Origin: Thermovibrio sp. | GTDB taxonomy: Bacteria; Aquificota; Aquificia; Desulfurobacteriales; Desulfurobacteriaceae | Assembly (NCBI GenBank): GCA_015490195.1 | Contig: WFYG01000041.1 | Location: forward strand, 1 to 50,810 | DNA length: 50,810 nucleotides | Direction: 5' to 3' | Part shown: in pieces, positions 44,600 to 50,810 of the stretch | Layout of the letters: the number at the start of each line of letters is the position of its first letter | Position numbering within the stretch: the first letter of the stretch is position 1 | Notes under the pieces: generated by a model | Databases searched by the model: none | The model's input: only the letters and a program-made list of their open reading frames with translations | What the model was told of the DNA's origin: nothing | Program-made: the position numbers and the translations under genes

Positions 44600-47365
44600 T
44601 TAAGTGGCCTGAATTATATCTCTCCCTTTAGGACAGCAGAACCTGAAATCACACGCTTTACAGGTCTTTACGTCTGGGGCTTCAGGGAAAGGCCAGCTGT
44701 TCTTACTTTTACACTCCTCAATCTTCTTCAGAACCCCCTTAACCTCCTCCCAAAATCCCTCTTCCTGTTCAGGGTCAAAGAACTCCAGCGGTTCAGGGTC
44801 TTTTTCCAGGTATTCGTTCAGAAAACAGAGAGCTAATCTGCTGACTTTCTTCCCCTTCTGAGAAAGCATCATACCGTAGAACTTGAGCTGCTTCTGGTAG
44901 GTCTCAAGGAGTCTCTCCCTCCCTTCCCTTTTCGGGTTCTTCATAGACTTGAAGTCCCAGATTTCCAGGCCTCCTTCCCCTCTTAAGAGAACGTCTATAA
45001 CTCCTTTCAGGTAAAAGCCCTCTTTTTTGACGCTAACGGGGAGCTCCGCCCTCTCCACCCTCCCGTAAAACTCCTCACCTTTAACCTCAACAAACTTCTT
45101 AACAATCGAAAAAGCCCTTTTAACCTTATCTTCTTCAGGCCTTGGAACTCCGGCAACCTCTAAAGAAGAGCAAACAACCTTGAAAAGTTCCTCAATTTCA
45201 TCTTCAGAGGGAACCCTTCCGTTCTTCTTGAAGAAGATGTAAACCTGCCGGAGGGTTCTGTGGATTGCCGTTCCAAACCACTCCTGAACGGCAGAAGATG
45301 AGGCAAAGTTGTAGAACTTCCTGTAGCCATAGAGCCTTGGGCAGAGGAGGAAAGAGACAACGTCTCCCGTAAACGAGTAGAGCCTCGGCTTCCCCTTCAA
45401 AGACCTGCCTGAAAAATCTTTAAACTCAAGCTCGCTGAGCTTCAGCTTCCCACTTCCTCCCCTGTATGCCTTCCTCTTCCTCTCGTCCCCTCCCGGGTAG
45501 ATTGAAGAGAACTCTCCCTTTTTAACTTTTTCCCTTCCGTCAAGGATTATCAAAAGCTGCTGAGCCCTTGAGTAGGCAACGTAGAGCTTCCTCTTTATGG
45601 TGTTTATATCCACCGGCGGGGGGAGGAGCTCCGCCACCTCGTCATCAACGTAAGGTCTTATCAGCTCGTTAACCTTCTCTATCTCTTCCTCTTTAAGCCA
45701 GTCAACGGCAACGAAAACAACGGGAAACTCAAGCCCCTTAGCCTGGTGAATCGTCATAACGGGAAAGTGGTTTTCAAGGAGGAATTCAGGGGGAATCTCA
45801 GGGTCATCAATACTCTCAACAAAAGGAACGAAGACGGAGGAGAACTTCTCGGGGAGCTCCCCCCTCTCGTAAACATCCTCAAGCTGAGAGATAAAACCGG
45901 AAAGGTGTGAAACGTCAAAGAGAACCTCAGGGTCTTCACTGTCTAAGTAGCCCAAAAGTGAGGCAACTCTGTAGTAGGCCTCAAGGAGGTTTGTATTTCC
46001 ATCGTCATAATCCCTTTTTATCCTTTTAACCTCTTCCTTCTCGTCGTCTCTCAAATCAAAGAGCTTACTCTTATCTCCCCTTAAAACAAAGTCCAGAAGC
46101 CTCAGAAGTTTCCTGCTCCTCTTCTTCCTGCCGAAACTCCTTGACCTCGGGTTATAAACTTTTATTCCCCTCTTCTCCAGCTCCTTCTTGAGCTTTAAGA
46201 CGAACGAAGACTCCTCCTCCTTAGCAGACGGAACCAAAAGAACAGCATCTGAAAACTTTGTAATGCGCCTACTATCCTTCAGGAACTGAACTATATCTGC
46301 AACTTTTTTGGCAAGCTCCTCCTTGTTTCCTTTCCTCAGGTATTCCACCCGAACTCCATCTCCTTCAGGGCCAAAGTGGGCAAGTTTCACCTTTCCTTTA
46401 ACCCTTTCTGGCCGGAGCTCTGAAAACTCATTGATGTAGTAGTTCAGAAAATCAACGATATCTTTAACAGACCGGTAGTTCTTCATTAGAAAGATTTTTT
46501 TAAAGGGCTTTTTCAGCTTCCTCTTTACTCTCTCCTCAAACTTTATGAAGCTCTTAACGGTTGCTCCCCTAAAGCTGAAGAGGGACTGGTCTTCATCTCC
46601 AACAACAACAAAGCTCTTACACCGGGAAGCGATTTTAAAGTAGATAGACTCATCCAGCGGGTTTGTGTCCTGATACTCGTCAACCAAAAGGTGGTCTAAC
46701 TGTGAAAGGAACCTCTCTCCCGGTTCTGAAGCTAAAAATTTCAGGAAGAGCTTTTCAACGCCGTTAAAGTCAATAAAGCTGTTTCTCTCAAGGAAATCCT
46801 CATAAATCCTGTAAATCTCTGCCCCCTCCCGAACCGCCGGGTTTTCTGAACGCTCCATCTCTTCAAGGTCGGGGCTGTAGAGGGAAATTCTCTCTATCAG
46901 TGTCTCTACCTTTCCAAACAGCAGCCTTTTCTCCTTTCCAGCCCAATCCTCACCGAAAGAATAGGAGAAGAAGTTTGGAAAATCGGAAAACCTGTCCTTA
47001 AAGAGGTCGTAGAGGAGAACCCTTCGGCCAAAGTCCTCAAGGAGCCTTCTCTTCTGAATCTCCTCATAGCCGAACTCTTCCATTACCTGAAAGCAGAGGG
47101 AGTGGAGAGTTCCGCAGTAAACACCTAAAGGGTCAACACCCTCATCCTGAGCCTTTTCCAAGAGCCTTACCTCAAACTCCTCGGCCGCTTTCCTTGTGAA
47201 CGTGACTATCATTATGGATTCAGGGAGAGTTCCCTTTTTAAGGAGCTCCACAACCCTGCTTACAAGGGCTTCCGTCTTTCCAGTCCCCGGCCCTGCAACA
47301 ACCTGAAGAACTCCCTCTTCAAACTCAACAACTGCCTTCTGTTCAGCGTTCAGCTTCAAAGCCAA
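44600..47365 (-). CDS. UvrD/Rep-type helicase fused to a Cas4/AddB-like iron-sulphur nuclease
   Basis: A 921-residue protein. The SF1 helicase part has Walker A AGPGTGKTEALVSR (about 23-36), TFTRKAAEEF, Walker B LLVDEYQDTN, GDEDQSLFSFRGA, TIHQAKGLEFPVVFV and YVAYSRAQQLLIIL. From about residue 670 a PD-(D/E)XK nuclease follows: SFLLCPRLYGYRKFY holds the first cluster cysteine, GVIDVLL and EIWDFKS supply the Asp and Asp-x-Lys residues, and CKACDFRFCC closes an AddB/Cas4-type [4Fe-4S] site. Such enzymes unwind and degrade DNA. It overlaps the DUF6884-like gene by 23 bases and lies 15 bases from dpdA, so a joint function on modified or unmodified DNA is likely. Confidence 0.88.
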   Translation of the reverse strand: MALKLNAEQKAVVEFEEGVLQVVAGPGTGKTEALVSRVVELLKKGTLPESIMIVTFTRKAAEEFEVRLLEKAQDEGVDPLGVYCGTLHSLCFQVMEEFGYEEIQKRRLLEDFGRRVLLYDLFKDRFSDFPNFFSYSFGEDWAGKEKRLLFGKVETLIERISLYSPDLEEMERSENPAVREGAEIYRIYEDFLERNSFIDFNGVEKLFLKFLASEPGERFLSQLDHLLVDEYQDTNPLDESIYFKIASRCKSFVVVGDEDQSLFSFRGATVKSFIKFEERVKRKLKKPFKKIFLMKNYRSVKDIVDFLNYYINEFSELRPERVKGKVKLAHFGPEGDGVRVEYLRKGNKEELAKKVADIVQFLKDSRRITKFSDAVLLVPSAKEEESSFVLKLKKELEKRGIKVYNPRSRSFGRKKRSRKLLRLLDFVLRGDKSKLFDLRDDEKEEVKRIKRDYDDGNTNLLEAYYRVASLLGYLDSEDPEVLFDVSHLSGFISQLEDVYERGELPEKFSSVFVPFVESIDDPEIPPEFLLENHFPVMTIHQAKGLEFPVVFVAVDWLKEEEIEKVNELIRPYVDDEVAELLPPPVDINTIKRKLYVAYSRAQQLLIILDGREKVKKGEFSSIYPGGDERKRKAYRGGSGKLKLSELEFKDFSGRSLKGKPRLYSFTGDVVSFLLCPRLYGYRKFYNFASSSAVQEWFGTAIHRTLRQVYIFFKKNGRVPSEDEIEELFKVVCSSLEVAGVPRPEEDKVKRAFSIVKKFVEVKGEEFYGRVERAELPVSVKKEGFYLKGVIDVLLRGEGGLEIWDFKSMKNPKREGRERLLETYQKQLKFYGMMLSQKGKKVSRLALCFLNEYLEKDPEPLEFFDPEQEEGFWEEVKGVLKKIEECKSKNSWPFPEAPDVKTCKACDFRFCCPKGRDIIQAT

Positions 47366-47771
47366 CTTCCCTTAAAACCTCCTCCAGTTTCCCTATGTCT
47401 CCCATGTTCCCGTAGCCGAAAACTATTAGCTCTTTGCCAAGGAGCTCCGCCGCCTTCTCTATACAGTTCAGATACTCCTTCCTTGCCCCTCCCCTATAGT
47501 AAACGATAACGTCAAAGTTTTTCAGACAGGAAAGGAGGGTTGGGAGGAGCTCCCCGCACCTCTCTTCCGTCATTACCGCCTCATACGGCTCAATCTCCTC
47601 ATCGCCTGAAATAAGGCCGTAACCGGCACTCAGAATAAAAAAAGGAACTCCAAGCTCCTTAGACCTTCTATAAAGGTGCCTTATCCTTGCAGACTTGTAG
47701 AGCTTCCCTGCCGGAAGTTTCCTGTCTTCCTTCTTCCCTCCACAGGCCGTAACAAGTGCAATCTTCTTCAA
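47343..47771 (-). CDS. DUF6884-like protein
   Basis: A 142-residue protein. ALVTACGGKKEDRKLPAGKL at the N terminus, followed by PFFILSAGYGLISGDEEIEPYE, matches the DUF6884 pattern as I recall it (a conserved C-x-x-K-K start and an S-A-x-Y-G-L-I core). The core also resembles the lyase-type domains of archaeosine-synthase enzymes, which would suit a step acting on a 7-deazaguanine base, but this is an inference. It heads the operon with the helicase-nuclease and DpdA. Confidence 0.65.
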   Translation of the reverse strand: MKKIALVTACGGKKEDRKLPAGKLYKSARIRHLYRRSKELGVPFFILSAGYGLISGDEEIEPYEAVMTEERCGELLPTLLSCLKNFDVIVYYRGGARKEYLNCIEKAAELLGKELIVFGYGNMGDIGKLEEVLREVGFEAER

Positions 47772-47820
47772 TTTTCTCCTCAGAAATCACAGTTTTTTAT
47801 TTTTAAAAACCGGAACATAC

Positions 47821-48072
47821 TTACTTCACTACTTTAAACTGTTCACCAAAATGTTCCTTCAATAACTTTATAGCTTCTTCTTTTAGTTCCGGAGACGTAA
47901 ACTCAACAGTAATTTGGAATCTCCTTTCAGTTCCTAACTTTTTAATAGAATTTTTCGCCGTTTCTTCAACCAAGATTTTCCACTTATCAAAATCTTCAAC
48001 TCTTTTAGCATTCTCAATGTTATCTTCTATCTCCTTCTCATACTGGTCAAGCCTTATTTTCTCCCAATCCAT
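47821..48072 (-). CDS. Antitoxin of a BrnT-like pair, putative
   Basis: An 83-residue protein with a highly charged N-terminal helix (LDQYEKEIEDNIENAKRVED) and a short beta-rich end. The start overlaps the toxin gene by 26 bases, the usual toxin-first arrangement of this family. There is no clear DNA-binding fold. The partner and position make it the likely antitoxin. Confidence 0.6.
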   Translation of the reverse strand: MDWEKIRLDQYEKEIEDNIENAKRVEDFDKWKILVEETAKNSIKKLGTERRFQITVEFTSPELKEEAIKLLKEHFGEQFKVVK

Positions 48073-48343
48073 CTTTTCCTCTTAAATAGCGTTTAGTATA
48101 CTTCCGGCTCGGATAAGCTGTTATCAATCTTAATTTATCACCTCGTTTCTCAAAGGGAACAACCCACACATAACCCTTAAGTTTTACTATCAACAACTTC
48201 TGCTTCGGATACTTTTCTCTGTTAGGATGGTAAAGAATATCTATTAAACCACCTGAAGCTAAGGCTCTTACAACTTCCTCAAAAGAGACGTTTCTCTCCC
48301 TTTTCAGTTTTTCATTCTTCTTTTCATCCCATTCAAACACCAT
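48047..48343 (-). CDS. BrnT-like toxin
   Basis: A 98-residue protein beginning MVFEWDEKKNEKLKRERNVSFEEVV, the BrnT-family opening (a FEWDxxKN motif then a VSFEE helix). LIVKLKGYVWVVPFEKRGDKLRLITAYPSRKYTKRY is the characteristic beta sheet ending in the SRK-type C terminus. BrnT toxins are RelE-fold ribonucleases that stop growth until neutralised. Fusion-free and apparently intact. Confidence 0.75.
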   Translation of the reverse strand: MVFEWDEKKNEKLKRERNVSFEEVVRALASGGLIDILYHPNREKYPKQKLLIVKLKGYVWVVPFEKRGDKLRLITAYPSRKYTKRYLRGKDGLGENKA

Positions 48344-48411
48344 AAATCCCTTTTTCTGTCTCTTTAGAGTTTAATAATTTAACCCAAACTGCCCTTTTTC
48401 AAGGAGAGACT

Positions 48412-49191
48412 ATGAGGCTGAGCTTTCCTCTGCCGGGAAGTGTAGGGAGCTCCGTTATCTACACCTACTACGCCTTTACGCTTATCTGCATAGTGGCCTC
48501 AACCTACATCTACCTTTCGTTCTGGGAGCTCCTCAAAATCATAATTTTCTACTACTTCGGCAAATTCCTTTTTAAGCAGGGATACAAACTCTCAATAAAA
48601 CTCTACTGCATGAACCTGATAAGAAAACTGAAAAAGACGGCAAACTACAAGGAGAAAATAAGAGTAATCGTTTTAGACGTTCCCATTCCCAACGCATTCG
48701 CCTTTAGAAGCGAGGGAACTTTCGGAATTTTTGGAAAACACAAAAAATACATAGCGGTAACAACAGAAATCGTAAAAATGTCAAACAAAGACGAGCTCAA
48801 CTTCGTTCTAGCCCACGAGTTTGCCCATCACTACAAAAACCACATAATTGTTGCGGCAATCTCCTACGCCCTCTCTCAGGTTTCACTGGCTCAAATTCTC
48901 CTCTATCCCCTCTCCATCTTCTCTCTCCTCTCAACCGCCGTAATAGCAATCACCGCCGTTATATCAAGAAGACAGGAAAAAGAGGCCGACAGGCTCGCCG
49001 CAGAGTTCCTGAAAAAAGCCAAACTCCCCTGCCACGGCGGAATAACCCTCTTTAAGAAATTCAAAAAATTTGAGGAAAAAGCCAGCGACAGCATACTCTC
49101 AAAAATCATTGACTTCTTCACGGCAGACCACCCGACATTAGAGGAGAGAATACGGGAGCTCTCCACCCTCTGCCAGAAAAAGAAACCATGA
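48412..49191 (+). CDS. M48-family membrane zinc peptidase
   Basis: A 259-residue protein with an N-terminal hydrophobic stretch (TYYAFTLICIVASTYIYLSFWELL), a catalytic domain with VLAHEFAHHYKNH (HExxH near residue 135), a second hydrophobic hairpin (LSQVSLAQILLYPLSIFSLL), the third zinc ligand region RRQEKEADRLAAEF and the C-terminal DHPTLEERIREL. It is HtpX/Ste24-like and probably acts in membrane-protein quality control. It diverges from the toxin-antitoxin pair. Confidence 0.88.
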   Translation: MRLSFPLPGSVGSSVIYTYYAFTLICIVASTYIYLSFWELLKIIIFYYFGKFLFKQGYKLSIKLYCMNLIRKLKKTANYKEKIRVIVLDVPIPNAFAFRSEGTFGIFGKHKKYIAVTTEIVKMSNKDELNFVLAHEFAHHYKNHIIVAAISYALSQVSLAQILLYPLSIFSLLSTAVIAITAVISRRQEKEADRLAAEFLKKAKLPCHGGITLFKKFKKFEEKASDSILSKIIDFFTADHPTLEERIRELSTLCQKKKP

Positions 49192-49234
49192 TAAAATACA
49201 TATTAATTACTCTATTAGAAAATAGAGGAATAAG

Positions 49235-50095
49235 TTGAACCTTGAAAAACTATTTAAATTTCCATTTTACAGGATATTTTTCTCGCTAATCATTGGTATC
49301 ATAGCATTAGAAGGTTTCATTTTGGGCTATAATTACAAGTTTAAAAATAACAATCAAACAATTGATGGTATTCTAGTCAAAATACAAGAACAATATTCAA
49401 AGAGTAAATATAAAAAGAAAGATGATACAGAGGAAAAAGATAAAAAGAAAGATACAGAGATTAAAAGGAAACCTGAGAATTTAAAGGTAGAAATCGGTAA
49501 GTATAAAGTATACATAAAATTTAATTCGTGGTCAGGTTATGTTTTCTTTACATATTGTTTATTTACTACATTAGTAGGAGAAATATTTTGTTCTACGGCA
49601 GATATACTTTTGGGTTTTCTTTTCGGATACAATCCAATTTTCTGTGAAGATTTTTTAGAAAATTGTCTCCCTTGGGAAGAAAATTCAGGAAATTCTGAAG
49701 ACAAAAATACAAACTTAAAAATCAAAGTATCCGATCTTAAAAATTTAGAAGAAAAAATTTTAGAATTTTCAGAAATGCATTTCATTTTATCAAGGAATAT
49801 GGCAGGTCTAGCACTTGTATTATCTATTCTTTTCAGCCTATTAAGCCCAACAGGATTGATAATTACTATTGCAAATTTATCATTTCTAATACTACATGCT
49901 ATCTATAGAGATAGCTACAGCGCAGTTATTATTAGTATTATAACCATAGTATCTATAATCTATCTCCTAACACAAACAGTAATATTAGGAATCTTTACTT
50001 CCTTTATTCTAGGCTTAGAAATACTAAGTATTATTTACAGAATCCAAGCAAACAGAATAATTATTCATAGCATAAATAAAGAACGAATCAGTTAA
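49235..50095 (+). CDS. AT-rich membrane protein, unknown function
   Basis: A 286-residue protein starting at TTG after AGAGGAATAAG. It has an N-terminal helix (FFSLIIGIIALEGFILGY), a very lysine-rich charged segment (about 53-82), a central hydrophobic part (VFFTYCLFTTLVGEIF), and three or four C-terminal helices after residue 190. No family is recognised. Base composition is much more AT-rich than the preceding genes, and there is no GAGCTC site. Its end overlaps the convergent beta-helix gene by eight bases. Confidence 0.65.
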   Translation: MNLEKLFKFPFYRIFFSLIIGIIALEGFILGYNYKFKNNNQTIDGILVKIQEQYSKSKYKKKDDTEEKDKKKDTEIKRKPENLKVEIGKYKVYIKFNSWSGYVFFTYCLFTTLVGEIFCSTADILLGFLFGYNPIFCEDFLENCLPWEENSGNSEDKNTNLKIKVSDLKNLEEKILEFSEMHFILSRNMAGLALVLSILFSLLSPTGLIITIANLSFLILHAIYRDSYSAVIISIITIVSIIYLLTQTVILGIFTSFILGLEILSIIYRIQANRIIIHSINKERIS

Positions 50096-50810
50096 GAAAC
50101 TTTCTCTTTAAATCATTAACCATTCTTAAGTATAAAGATTTAGCTTCCTCATATTTACCGTTCTCTATAAGCCTTAAACAACTTTTAAGATACTTATTCC
50201 AGATATCTACGTAAACTTTGTACTTCTCAGGAAGAGGATTAATTGATTCAACAATCAAAGGAGCAACGGTATAATACTCCTCAATCAGTTTTTCTCCATC
50301 TGGCTGTTTTAAAAGCCATTCATCTCTAAATCTTCTAAACGTATTAAGCTCGTAGCAGTTATCTCCTTTACCAAGAGAAAGACAGGTTGCTGTAGTTATA
50401 AAACAACCGCCTACATCCTGCCAGCTGTTAACCGTTGAATTCCGAACAGTCGGTTTCTTACTTTCCCCATTATATTTTACTAATTTAACATTTGAGTTAG
50501 TAACCACAACAAATGAAGAATTTACAAAAAGGACATCTATAAATGAGTTTTCAACTGTTAACTTGGCATTGTTTTGAACCTCAATTCCTCTTTGATTTTC
50601 AAGAAACTGGCAGCTATAAACCTCTGCTGCGCTGTCATTAAAACATACTATTCCTAGCCCCTTACCATCAGGAGCTTTGTGTTTTTCAAACTTTGAGTTC
50701 TTGACTTTTAATTTGGCACTTTTCTGGATATTAATCCCTCTTTGATTTTCAAGAAACTGGCAGCTATAAACCTCTGCTGCGCTGTCATCAAAACATACTA
50801 TTCCAGAACC
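50088..50810 (-). CDS. Beta-helix repeat protein with CFI-box C terminus, truncated by window edge
   Basis: The frame is open from the right edge of the window to the TGA at 50090-50088; the GTG at 50507 is internal. The N-terminal visible part contains repeats of the form VCFNDSAAEVYSCQFLENQR with NAKLTVENS-type rungs, typical of right-handed parallel beta-helix (pectate-lyase-like) proteins. The C-terminal part has GGCFITTATCLSLGKGDNCY and LNTFRRFRDEWLL, the CFI-box domain found at the end of many surface or adhesin-like proteins, then a helical tail. The 5' end lies beyond the window. It may be an exported repeat protein; no signal can be seen. Confidence 0.7.
   Translation of the reverse strand, partial: GSGIVCFDDSAAEVYSCQFLENQRGINIQKSAKLKVKNSKFEKHKAPDGKGLGIVCFNDSAAEVYSCQFLENQRGIEVQNNAKLTVENSFIDVLFVNSSFVVVTNSNVKLVKYNGESKKPTVRNSTVNSWQDVGGCFITTATCLSLGKGDNCYELNTFRRFRDEWLLKQPDGEKLIEEYYTVAPLIVESINPLPEKYKVYVDIWNKYLKSCLRLIENGKYEEAKSLYLRMVNDLKRKFLN
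50587..50806 (-). repeat. 150-bp coding tandem repeat
   Basis: A stretch of about 70 bases (50587-50656) recurs almost identically at 50737-50806, exactly 150 bases away (50 codons). The copies differ at only a few bases, for example T/C in the segment encoding N/D of VCFNDSA. The spacing is a multiple of three and the reading frame is kept, so this is a recent duplication within a beta-helix protein. Confidence 0.85.

Noticed and set aside
50587-50806. CRISPR-like repeats at the right end
   Set aside because: The copies are about 70 bases long at a 150-base period and keep the reading frame of a beta-helix protein; there is no short repeat-spacer pattern.

Overview
The window reads as chromosome of a thermophilic, chemolithotrophic, Gram-negative bacterium, most likely Aquificota of the Desulfurobacteriaceae type (Desulfurobacterium/Thermovibrio-like). 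This placement is inferred from Lys/Glu-rich proteins, AGA/AGG and ATA codon preference, a large multihaem c-type cytochrome and the overall gene set; no rRNA is present to confirm it. Genes are packed tightly, often with 1-35 bp overlaps. No insertion sequence, rRNA operon or CRISPR repeat array was found.

Layout. 1-3491 is the AT-rich 3' part of a type III CRISPR effector operon (a Cas10/Csx11-like subunit cut by the window edge, two RAMP proteins and a small subunit). 3494-9875 holds rsmH, a sigma-54-type promoter driving amt plus a porin, plsC, ispH, an S1-domain protein and smpB. 9876-13205 has a structured RNA with a terminator, then rimP-nusA-YlxR/L7Ae fusion and a PfkB kinase. 13226-13702 is an MNT antitoxin with a wrecked HEPN partner. 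13699-19691 carries a parvulin-like lipoprotein and a 1532-residue octahaem cytochrome interrupted by one in-frame TGA followed by a bSECIS-like hairpin, so a probable selenoprotein. 19843-25712 is one minus-strand cluster: tRNA-Arg(ACG), tadA, tRNA-Ser(CGA), recA, pilT, recX, alaS. 25802-42985 is mostly housekeeping (valS, an EAL phosphodiesterase, argF, hemW, surE, holA, rseP, tlyA), interspersed with a prepilin, a divergent HhH-GPD-like protein, a WYL regulator and zinc-ribbon proteins.

42982-47771 begins with a decayed AT-rich membrane gene and continues as a compact minus-strand operon: a DUF6884-like protein, a UvrD-type helicase fused to a Cas4/AddB-like nuclease, and DpdA, the transglycosylase that puts 7-deazaguanine bases into DNA. 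This is the best candidate for an undescribed system: base-swap DNA modification coupled to a helicase-nuclease. 47821-50810 adds a BrnT-like toxin-antitoxin pair, an M48 peptidase, an AT-rich membrane protein and the end of a beta-helix repeat protein with a CFI-box C terminus.

A whole-window signal is the palindrome GAGCTC. I counted about 90 copies by eye against roughly ten expected from composition. Most have the form RGAGCTCY, they occur in all three codon phases and between genes, and they are nearly absent from the two AT-rich ends. The AT-rich ends and the motif deficit suggest that the CRISPR module and the right-edge genes arrived more recently than the core.
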